Source: Taklimakanibacter sp021828105 (lineage in GTDB: Bacteria > Pseudomonadota > Alphaproteobacteria > Rhizobiales > Aestuariivirgaceae). From it: a stretch of 64,000 nucleotides of DNA. The notes beneath the pieces are model-generated. The model saw only the letters and a list, made by a program, of their open reading frames with translations, ran no database searches and was not told the origin of the DNA. Shown here piece after piece: positions 1 through 6,644 of this stretch. Numbering within the stretch: the stretch's first letter is position 1; each line of letters starts with the position of its first letter. The position numbers and the translations under genes are program-made. The DNA lies in the NCBI GenBank assembly GCA_021828105.1, contig JAKATG010000029.1, forward strand, positions 23,287-87,286. Direction: 5' to 3'.

Positions 1-2018
1 TCGATTTCGCCGCTATCGCCGATGTGCAGTCGCTGAAGCGCCAGATCCATGCGGTGAAGGGCCATGGTACGATCGCGGTCCTGGGCCACAATATCAAGCT
101 CGGCCGCGGCGGCATCCGCGAGATCGAGTTCTTCGTGCAGACCCAGCAACTCATCGCCGGCGGCCGCAATCCGAAGCTGCGCGGCCGCCGCACGGTCGAC
201 ATGCTGGGCCGCCTCGCCGAGGCGAAATGGATTTCACCCGAGGCGGCCGGGGAGCTGGCGCAAGCCTATCGCTTCCTGCGCGTGATCGAGCACCGTATCC
301 AGATGGTGGCGGACGAGCAGACCCATATGCTGCCCGAAGAGCAGCCCGCCTTCGACAGCCTGGCGCGCCTGTCCGGTTTCGCCGACCCGGCCGAATTCGA
401 GACGAAATTGCGTAGCACCTTCGAGCTGGTGCAGGGCCATTATGCGGCATTGTTCAAGGATGCCGAGGATCTCGGGACCGAGGCGGGAAGCCTCGTCTTC
501 ACCGGCGGACGCGACGATCCGGAAACGCTCGAGACCCTGACCCGCATGGGCTTCAAGCGGGCGAGCGAGATCGCCGCGATGGTCAGGAGCTGGCATTTCG
601 GCCGCTATGGCGCGACCCGGAGCGCCAGGGCCCGCGAGCTTCTGACCGAGATCATGCCGGCGCTCTTGACCTCGCTCGCCAAGAGCGGCGATGCCGACCA
701 GGCCTTCATCGCCTTCGACCGCTTCCTCGCCGGGCTTCCGGCCGGCGTGCAGCTTTTCTCGCTACTCAAGTCCAATCCGGGGCTGCTCGATCTCATCGGC
801 ACCATCCTCGGTACGGCGCCGCGCCTCGCCGAGGAATTGAGCCACCGCCCGAAAGTCCTCGACGCCGTGCTCGATCCGGGCTTCTTCGGAGCACTACCCA
901 AGGCCGAGGAAATTGCCGCACTGCTTGCCGCGGCGATACCGCCCGAAACCGAGCTCGATGACGCGATCGATCGCGTGCGCGTCGTGGCCAAGGAACAGGC
1001 CTTTCGTATCGGCGTGCGGATCCTGTCCGAGACGGTAAGTGCCGCCGATGCGGGCGGCGCCTTCTCCGATCTGGCCGATGTCGTACTGGCTCAGCTGCAC
1101 GACACGGTGACCAGAAAGATGGTACGCCGTCATGGCCGCGTGACCGGAGGCCGCAGCGCCGTCATTGCCATGGGCAAGCTTGGCGGCCGCGAGATGACGG
1201 CGGGGTCCGATCTCGATCTGGTCCTGATTTTCGATCACGACGAAGAGGCCGAGATGTCGGACGGCAAACGTCCACTTTCACCCGGCCAGTACTTCACCCG
1301 CTTTACCCAGCGCCTGATCAATGCGGTGACGGCGCCGACCGCAGAGGGTGTCCTCTATGAGGTGGATATGCGCTTGCGACCCTCCGGCAATAAGGGCCCG
1401 GTGGCGACGAGCCTTGTGAGCTTCAGGCATTATCACCGCGATCATGCCTGGACCTGGGAAAGCCTGGCGCTCACGCGCGCGCGTGTCGTCGCCGGCGATG
1501 CGAGCCTTGCCGATGACCTCAAGCGGGTCATCGCGGAAGATCTGTGCCGATCGCGCGACAAGGCGAAGGTCACGGCCGATGTCGTCGACATGCGCCGGCT
1601 GATGCTGAAGGAGAATGCGCCCTATGGACTCTGGGACATCAAGCGGGCGCGGGGCGGGCTCGTCGATATCGAATTCATCGCGCAATACCTGCAGATCATC
1701 CATGCGCATGACGCGCCGGAGATTCTCCATACAACGACCTACCGCGCCTTGGAGAAGCTGATCGCCACGCGTCTCCTGGGCGAGGCGGAGGGGCGGGTGC
1801 TCAGGGAGGCCTGCCTCCTCTATCAGCGCCTGACCCAGGTCCTGAGGCTCTGCGTCACCGGCCCCTACGATCCGCGAAAAGTTCCCTCGGGCCTCAACCG
1901 CATCGTCGCCAGCGCCACCACCGCCCCCGATATCGGTTCCGCCGAGGCTCTTCTGGCCGAGATGCAAGCCCAGGTGGCGGCGGTGTTTTCGAGGATTGTC
2001 GGACCACTCGACAATTAA
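1..2018 (+). CDS. glnE: Glutamine-synthetase adenylyltransferase/deadenylylase, C-terminal part (5' truncated by window edge)
   Basis: GlnE switches glutamine synthetase off and on by adenylylating or deadenylylating a tyrosine of each GlnA subunit, under PII control, in the cytoplasm. The frame is already open at base 3, so the start lies outside the window and only about 670 C-terminal residues are present. The beginning carries the end of the N-terminal (deadenylylase) domain, seen as GRGGIREIEF about 30 residues in. The second nucleotidyltransferase domain is complete: GREMTAGSDLDLV contains the G-S-D-x-D metal-binding motif about 390 residues in, and GGLVDIEFIAQ lies about 545 residues in. 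The frame ends at a TAA, 81 bases before the EF-hand gene. The paired motifs make the family assignment firm; nothing looks broken apart from the edge truncation. Confidence 0.95.
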   Translation, partial: DFAAIADVQSLKRQIHAVKGHGTIAVLGHNIKLGRGGIREIEFFVQTQQLIAGGRNPKLRGRRTVDMLGRLAEAKWISPEAAGELAQAYRFLRVIEHRIQMVADEQTHMLPEEQPAFDSLARLSGFADPAEFETKLRSTFELVQGHYAALFKDAEDLGTEAGSLVFTGGRDDPETLETLTRMGFKRASEIAAMVRSWHFGRYGATRSARARELLTEIMPALLTSLAKSGDADQAFIAFDRFLAGLPAGVQLFSLLKSNPGLLDLIGTILGTAPRLAEELSHRPKVLDAVLDPGFFGALPKAEEIAALLAAAIPPETELDDAIDRVRVVAKEQAFRIGVRILSETVSAADAGGAFSDLADVVLAQLHDTVTRKMVRRHGRVTGGRSAVIAMGKLGGREMTAGSDLDLVLIFDHDEEAEMSDGKRPLSPGQYFTRFTQRLINAVTAPTAEGVLYEVDMRLRPSGNKGPVATSLVSFRHYHRDHAWTWESLALTRARVVAGDASLADDLKRVIAEDLCRSRDKAKVTADVVDMRRLMLKENAPYGLWDIKRARGGLVDIEFIAQYLQIIHAHDAPEILHTTTYRALEKLIATRLLGEAEGRVLREACLLYQRLTQVLRLCVTGPYDPRKVPSGLNRIVASATTAPDIGSAEALLAEMQAQVAAVFSRIVGPLDN

Positions 2019-2099
2019 GGCGGAATCCAGCGACGGATATCACGATCTGTTCCGTCTTCGTTTCAGGGAGCTGATTCCCATCAAACTAGGGAGACTGAA

Positions 2100-2549
2100 A
2101 TGAAGCTTAACGCAGCTTGTGTTGCGGGGGCAGCCGCTTTGGTTCTGCTGGGGGCTGGCCATCTCGCTTTCGCCAATGAGCCATTCCTGCCGCGCTCGGA
2201 ACGCTCTTTCGCGCGCCTCGACGCCGACAGCGACGGCAAGGTGACGGTGAACGAATGGAAGCCCAAGGCGGAGAAGCGGTTTCTGCGCCTCGATGACGAC
2301 CATAATGGCACGGTGACGACGGCCGAGATCGACGCCTGGCTCAAGCGCGGCATCGACCGGCGCAAGGAGCGCATGCTGACCAGGCTCGACCAGAACAAGG
2401 ACGGCAGCGTGACGCGTGACGAGGTTGACGCCTATATCGATGCTCTGTTCAATGGGGCGGACGGCGACAAGGACGGCAGCCTGACCTTGGTGGAGATTCG
2501 CGAGAACGCACCGAAGCGCGGCAGGCAGAGCGACGTCAAAGGAAACTGA
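2100..2549 (+). CDS. Secreted four-EF-hand calcium-binding protein
   Basis: A 149-residue protein with a clear Sec signal peptide (hydrophobic residues 8-24, cleavage probably after AFA at 25). Four EF-hand loops follow: DADSDGKVTVNE (41-52), DDDHNGTVTTAE (65-76), DQNKDGSVTRDE (97-108) and DGDKDGSLTLVE (121-132). All four keep Asp at loop position 1, Gly at 6 and Glu at 12, so all could bind Ca2+. GGGAGA lies 8 bases before the ATG. It sits 28 bases upstream of an ECF sigma-factor gene and reads the same way, which suggests it is an input to, or a target of, that regulator. The likely location is the periplasm. Partner and exact role are unknown; the EF-hand assignment is secure. Confidence 0.9.
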   Translation: MKLNAACVAGAAALVLLGAGHLAFANEPFLPRSERSFARLDADSDGKVTVNEWKPKAEKRFLRLDDDHNGTVTTAEIDAWLKRGIDRRKERMLTRLDQNKDGSVTRDEVDAYIDALFNGADGDKDGSLTLVEIRENAPKRGRQSDVKGN

Positions 2550-2577
2550 TGATGGGCCGGCATGAGTTGAGACATCC

Positions 2578-3207
2578 ATGCTCGGCGAAAGGAAGCGACC
2601 GGAAGACGTGTCGGCACGCAACACTGAGACTGACCTGTCCGCCGACCCGGACAGTGCGCTCCTCGCTGCTGCCGCGGCCGGCGATGAGAAGGCGTTCGCC
2701 GGTCTGGTCGAACGGCATTACGACATAATCTACCGCGTGGTCTGGCGAGTCACGTCAGGCCACGCGGATACCGAGGACATGGTGCAGGAAGCCTTTCTGA
2801 AGTTGTGGAATAACCCGGCGCAGGTGCGCCATGGGGCGGCCCTCAGAGGCTGGCTCATGCGCGTCGCGACCAATCTCGCCATCGACCGGGCGCGCCGCAA
2901 GCAGGCTTCCAATATCGACGATCAACCGGAGATCGCCGCTTCCGGGCCCGATGCGCTGGACCAGGTCCTGGGCGACCGGTCGGCCCATGAGATTAATTCC
3001 GCTCTGGCACGCCTGCCGGAGCGACAGCGTTTGGCCCTCTCACTCGTCTATTTCGAGAGTATGAGCAATATTGAGGCGGCTGCGGCCCTGGAGATCAGCG
3101 TCGAGGCGGTGGAATCGCTCCTGGCGCGGGGCCGCCGGGCGCTGAAAGCCGATCTCAAGGACCGCTGGCGCGACCTCCTTGCCGATATCGGCGAGATAAG
3201 CCAATGA
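2578..3207 (+). CDS. ECF-type RNA polymerase sigma factor
   Basis: A 209-residue sigma-70 family protein of the extracytoplasmic-function type. Region 2 is seen as the run from IIYRVVWRV through EDMVQEAFLKLW to the region 2.4-like RGWLMRVATNLAIDRARR (about residues 45-110). Region 4 begins LARLPERQRLALSLVYFE and has a helix-turn-helix ending SVEAVESLLARGRRALK (about 145-195). Regions 1 and 3 are absent, as usual for ECF factors. The ATG used here has no strong ribosome binding site; a GTG at 2608 preceded by CGGAAG is an alternative that would remove ten residues. The gene lies between the EF-hand gene and two membrane-anchored proteins, a typical sigma/anti-sigma arrangement. Its regulon cannot be told from the sequence. 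Confidence 0.92.
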   Translation: MLGERKRPEDVSARNTETDLSADPDSALLAAAAAGDEKAFAGLVERHYDIIYRVVWRVTSGHADTEDMVQEAFLKLWNNPAQVRHGAALRGWLMRVATNLAIDRARRKQASNIDDQPEIAASGPDALDQVLGDRSAHEINSALARLPERQRLALSLVYFESMSNIEAAAALEISVEAVESLLARGRRALKADLKDRWRDLLADIGEISQ

Positions 3208-3217
3208 GGAAGACGTT

Positions 3218-3676
3218 ATGGACGCGATGAGGACGAGACTGAGGGAAGTTCTGGCCGCCTATGGCGCGAACCCGGCCCGCTGGCCCGTCTCCGAGCGCGA
3301 CCGGCTCATGGCGCTCGTCGAAAGGGAGCCCGAGCTCCTGGCCGAGGCGCGCGAGATCGACCAGGTGCTGGCCCGGGCGAGGGCCAAGGCGCCGGAGGTG
3401 CCAGCCGGCGCCGCCGCCCGGCTCCTGGCGCGGGCAGGGCAGCAAAAGCCGCAAGGGACGGTCGTTCCTTTCGACCAGGCCCGGGCAAGGCCCCGGCCCT
3501 CGATCTGGACCTGGGGGGCGGCTGCGGCGCTCGCCGCGTCCTTCGGCCTCGGCATCTTCCTCGGCACCACGAATTTCGCCGCCCGCTTCGGCGACAGCGA
3601 GGTGGTCGAGATCGACGATCCGATCGTGCTGACCGGCATCGACGATGCGACCGACCTGCTCGAGGGCGAGAGCTGA
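3218..3676 (+). CDS. Single-span membrane protein in the anti-sigma position
   Basis: A 152-residue protein encoded 10 bases after the ECF sigma gene, with GAGGAAG upstream of the ATG. The N-terminal ~95 residues are charged and probably cytoplasmic, starting with a helical segment around YGANPARWPVSERDRL. One membrane span follows at about 98-117 (WGAAAALAASFGLGIFLG), then a short acidic periplasmic tail. The size, topology and location fit an anti-sigma factor that holds the sigma factor at the membrane. The zinc-binding H-x3-C-x2-C motif of ZAS-type anti-sigma factors is absent, so the assignment is inferred from context. Its stop codon overlaps the next start by one base (TGATG), indicating translational coupling to the metal-sensor-like gene. 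Confidence 0.65.
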   Translation: MDAMRTRLREVLAAYGANPARWPVSERDRLMALVEREPELLAEAREIDQVLARARAKAPEVPAGAAARLLARAGQQKPQGTVVPFDQARARPRPSIWTWGAAAALAASFGLGIFLGTTNFAARFGDSEVVEIDDPIVLTGIDDATDLLEGES

Positions 3677-4212
3677 TGGCGGAGCACGCCGACACGCCGA
3701 GGCGGAGCTGGTTTTCGACCTGGCCGCATTGGACCATGTTCCTGCTGGTGGCCTCGCTCGCCGTCAATCTCCTGATCGGCGCCGCCATCGGCATGCGCTA
3801 TTTCTACCCCGAACGTCTCGAGCGCTGGAGCGGGGCGAGCTTCACCCAGCTCCTGCCGCGCCGCTTCCTGTCGGACCTGCCGGCGGACCGGCGGCGCGAA
3901 TTCCTCGATCTCCTGAAGAGCCGGCGCGAGGTGTTTCGCCAGTCGCGCGCCGGGATGCGCGACGTGGCGCTGCGTTTCGCGGCGGCACTCGAGCGCAATC
4001 CCTATGACGAGACCGAGGTCAATGCCGCGATCCAGGACTTCACCAAGCTCTCGACCCAGATGGTCGACAGCGGCACGCAAGTGACGCTCGACGTCGTCAA
4101 GAAGCTTTCGCCGGAAGAGCGCAGCCTCCTGGCGCAGAACGTGCGCGACCGCGTCGAGCGCATGCAACAGCGCCGCAAGAAATGGCAGAAGGACCAAGGT
4201 AACGAAGAGTGA
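3676..4212 (+). CDS. Periplasmic heavy-metal-sensor-like membrane-anchored protein (Metal_resist/CpxP-like)
   Basis: A 178-residue protein with an N-terminal membrane anchor (about residues 21-42, FLLVASLAVNLLIGAAIG) and a helical periplasmic domain rich in Arg, Glu and Leu. The paired segments LPADRRREFLDLL and LSPEERSLLAQNV resemble the LTxxQ-like repeats of the Spy/CpxP/ZraP/CnrX superfamily. Members sense envelope stress or bind metals in the periplasm. The start codon overlaps the upstream stop by one base. In this cluster it could relay a periplasmic signal to the single-span anti-sigma candidate. No His/Cys/Met-rich metal site is obvious, so the metal role is a family-level suggestion only. 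Confidence 0.75.
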   Translation: MAEHADTPRRSWFSTWPHWTMFLLVASLAVNLLIGAAIGMRYFYPERLERWSGASFTQLLPRRFLSDLPADRRREFLDLLKSRREVFRQSRAGMRDVALRFAAALERNPYDETEVNAAIQDFTKLSTQMVDSGTQVTLDVVKKLSPEERSLLAQNVRDRVERMQQRRKKWQKDQGNEE

Positions 4213-4335
4213 GTATCGTCAGCCCTCTTTGCATCGGCCACGCAGCCATCCATGCGCGACCGATGGGAGCTGACATAGAAAGCAAGCACTGCTGATGTAT
4301 GGTGCTGCCGCACATATCTCAGTGAGCTTTCTCCC

Positions 4336-4875
4336 CTAGATTCGACTATCGATCCTTATCGATCCGAAACTAGGCGCTCCGGATCGAAGGCTGGGCGGTA
4401 TAATGGATACCTTGATATCGGAGAGTGCAAAGCACCCGAACTGAGATGCTTCCGCTGGCTCATAGTAAGCCAGGTAGGTCGTCTTAAACTTCTGATCGTC
4501 GGATATCAGAACGATGCGCCATATGTAATCGGCGAAATCGTAGTCATGAAAATAATGGTCTGATTCAAGCGCTGCCCATGCCTCCTTGTTCAGGAACCGT
4601 TCTATTCTTGTAATGTCACCCAAACACATCGCGACAACATTCAGACCAGGACGCAACCCGGCAACCGTTTGAGTGAAATCCTTCGTGCCCGTCAAAGAGG
4701 CTTCGAAGTACATATCGGAAATATCCCGATTTAGACCTGACTCGTCCTCGCTAAATTCGTTAAGCAGCTCCTGGAGCAGAAGAAAGGTAGTGAAAGCAGA
4801 CCATGCTAAGAGGGCCCAAACAATGATCCATCTGGTGCCTCTGCGACTCCGCTGGAAAAGCATGCCTCGCGTCAT
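4336..4875 (-). CDS. Hypothetical membrane-anchored protein, lower GC than neighbours
   Basis: A 179-residue protein of unknown function. I take the ATG at 4875 because AAGGA lies 8 bases upstream; the frame stays open much further, to about 5226, but that extension has poor composition and no good start signal. A basic N-terminus (MLFQRSRRGTRW) precedes one membrane span (about residues 16-34, IIVWALLAWSAFTTFLLL), and the rest is a soluble, probably periplasmic domain rich in Tyr, Phe and Asp. Base composition is visibly more AT-rich than in the flanking genes, which hints at horizontal origin. No family is recognised, and neither neighbour is functionally informative. It could be a recently acquired or decaying gene. 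Confidence 0.5.
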   Translation of the reverse strand: MTRGMLFQRSRRGTRWIIVWALLAWSAFTTFLLLQELLNEFSEDESGLNRDISDMYFEASLTGTKDFTQTVAGLRPGLNVVAMCLGDITRIERFLNKEAWAALESDHYFHDYDFADYIWRIVLISDDQKFKTTYLAYYEPAEASQFGCFALSDIKVSIIPPSLRSGAPSFGSIRIDSRI

Positions 4876-5467
4876 TCTCGCAGTCCTTGCCGGCGCGATG
4901 AGTGCCAGGCTTTCGCCTGAGCCTTTATGACCTCCTGCGGCAGCCGACGCCACGGACATCACTATTTGTTTAAGGGGCGCATTCTGAAGCAATGACAATG
5001 CGCCGCGCATTTGCTTCTTATCGAACGTCGTTTGCCCGCCCCCACGACACAACCATACCGAACTCAACGCATCATTTCTAAAACAGGAATTATGGCCGAT
5101 TATCGGCGGTTTCAGCCGCGGCCTGCTTCCATGGATGCCATGACAACACGGCTTTCCTTCCGGTTCATTTTCTGCTATGGCCCCGCTCCCTGAGAGCAAT
5201 GGCACATTGAGGCTCCGTTTTGCCAACGTAATGACCGGTCTCGTCTAGTTTCACCCGCCGGGGCGGGACAGCCGCGTGCTGTCTCCTCCCGGGTTTTCGT
5301 TCATCGGGTGGTGGTCTGAGACCGGTCTGGCATTGTCGGCCTGTGCCATGCGCAACATGCGCCGTCTCAGCTCTTCCATCACTCGAACAACATCGCCCGA
5401 CCTCGGCCCTTAGGGGCGTCTCCCGCCGCCATCTTGGTGAACTTCCTGACCGGAAGGCCAAGACAGC
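4876..5467. other. Intergenic region without a supported gene
   Basis: About 590 bases between the orphan membrane protein and the DUF1062 gene. Several short open frames exist but none has both a plausible start signal and protein-like composition. Two small inverted repeats are visible: CCCGCC/GGCGGG at about 5254-5267 and GACAGC/GCTGTC at about 5268-5284, the latter followed by a CCCGGGTTTT stretch at about 5297-5306. They could form a weak terminator-like structure, but I cannot tell for which gene. A GGAAGG ribosome binding site for the DUF1062 gene lies at about 5451-5456. Confidence 0.5.
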
Positions 5468-6067
5468 ATGTGCGATCTCGAGCGTGTCCAATGGACCATC
5501 ATTCCCAGAACTGCCCCGCAACCCTGGATCGCCTGCAGCCGATGCGGCGAGCCGAAACCTTTCCGATCGAGCGGCAAAATCAGGCTGAACGCCAATGGCC
5601 GAAGGCTCGATGCCTGGCTGATCTACAAATGCTCAGACTGTGACGGAACCTGGAACCGGCCGCTCTTCGAGCGCCGACCCATAGGCGATATAAGTATCGC
5701 CGATCTCGAGGCGCTCCAGTCCAACGATCCCGGTTGGGTAAAATCATATGAGTTCGACATCGGCGGATTGCGCGACCGGGCACGGCGTATCGATGAAGGC
5801 ACGGAAGTCGAGGTCCACAAGCAGACTCTGACGGACGAGACCGGGACCGGCAATATTCTCGAAATCACGCTCGTCGTTCGTTCAGCCGTGGGCCTCAGGC
5901 TCGACCGCCTGCTCGCCGCCGAGCTTGGCCTGTCGCGGTCGCGGCTTCATGCTCTTCGCGAACAAGGACAATTGCGGATCGATCCCGACCACAAGGATGT
6001 CCTGCGGCGGCGGATCCGGGACGGCACGCGCATTGTCCTGGAGCGATTCAAGGAAGCTCGATGGTGA
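5468..6067 (+). CDS. DUF1062 family protein: zinc ribbon plus S4-like domain
   Basis: A 199-residue protein recognised as DUF1062 from its N-terminal pattern (PWIACSRCGEPKPFRSSG, then LDAWLIYKCSDCDGTWNRPL). The two CxxC pairs, about residues 23-26 and 55-58, look like one zinc ribbon. The C-terminal ~60 residues (GLRLDRLLAAELGLSRSRL, EQGQLRI, RRRIRDGTRIVL) follow the S4 RNA-binding pattern seen in RluD, RsmA-like and YlmH-type proteins. Together they suggest a nucleic-acid- or ribosome-associated role, but function is unproven. GGAAGG precedes the ATG. The last 20 bases overlap the convergent nucleotidyltransferase gene. Confidence 0.8.
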   Translation: MCDLERVQWTIIPRTAPQPWIACSRCGEPKPFRSSGKIRLNANGRRLDAWLIYKCSDCDGTWNRPLFERRPIGDISIADLEALQSNDPGWVKSYEFDIGGLRDRARRIDEGTEVEVHKQTLTDETGTGNILEITLVVRSAVGLRLDRLLAAELGLSRSRLHALREQGQLRIDPDHKDVLRRRIRDGTRIVLERFKEARW

Positions 6068-6611
6068 CGTTGGGCCAGCGCTCATGCCATCTCTTTTCCG
6101 TGATGCGCGCTATGTACTCCGCCCTGCGGGCATGCCCGCGCGAGGTCGGCCGGATGGACATTGAAAAGAGATCCTGGAGCCCATAGGGCGCCAGGATCTC
6201 GAGGCCGCCACCTGTGTCCAGCCGCGCGGCGACGCAGGTGGGTGTTTCGAGCCAGAACCGCAATGCGTCGGCCGTCGAAGCATAGGGGTCATCGCCATTG
6301 CGGATATGCATGCGAGCCTGGTTGCGCACGCTCCAGGGCAGGGCCGGATCCCTGTCCCTCAGCCTCTGTTCGATCGTCTCATCGTGCCGCGGATCGCGGT
6401 TGCCGGGATCGAAATAGAGCACGTCGATGTCATCGACTGGGGAAGCAATGGTGTAACCGGAGAGCGCGTCCCACACCGCCGCCCTGATGAAGCCCGCGCC
6501 CACGGCCCAATCCGGCAGAGCGAGCGACCGCACGATCTCGAAGACATGCATGCGGAGCGGGGCCTGCTTGAGGATCGCAATGAGACGCTGGTCAAGATCC
6601 CTGTCGTGCAT
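6048..6611 (-). CDS. Nucleotidyltransferase-fold protein (NTP_transf_6 / DUF925 type)
   Basis: A 187-residue protein of the family annotated as nucleotidyltransferase family protein (DUF925). The pattern GAGFIRAAVWDALSGY followed by VDDIDVLYFDP (about residues 38-68) gives the G...D-x-D arrangement of a minimal nucleotidyltransferase active site. The downstream pattern RMHIRNGDDPYAS and the C-terminal WHERWPN are typical of this family. GAAAGGAAG lies about 10 bases before the ATG. It starts 33 bases downstream of the PleC-like kinase stop and may share its transcript. Its substrate is unknown. The 3' end overlaps DUF1062 by 20 bases in the opposite orientation. Confidence 0.8.
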   Translation of the reverse strand: MHDRDLDQRLIAILKQAPLRMHVFEIVRSLALPDWAVGAGFIRAAVWDALSGYTIASPVDDIDVLYFDPGNRDPRHDETIEQRLRDRDPALPWSVRNQARMHIRNGDDPYASTADALRFWLETPTCVAARLDTGGGLEILAPYGLQDLFSMSIRPTSRGHARRAEYIARITEKRWHERWPNVTIELP

Positions 6612-6644
6612 GAGATGAGACTTCCTTTCGGAAGAACAGGTGAG

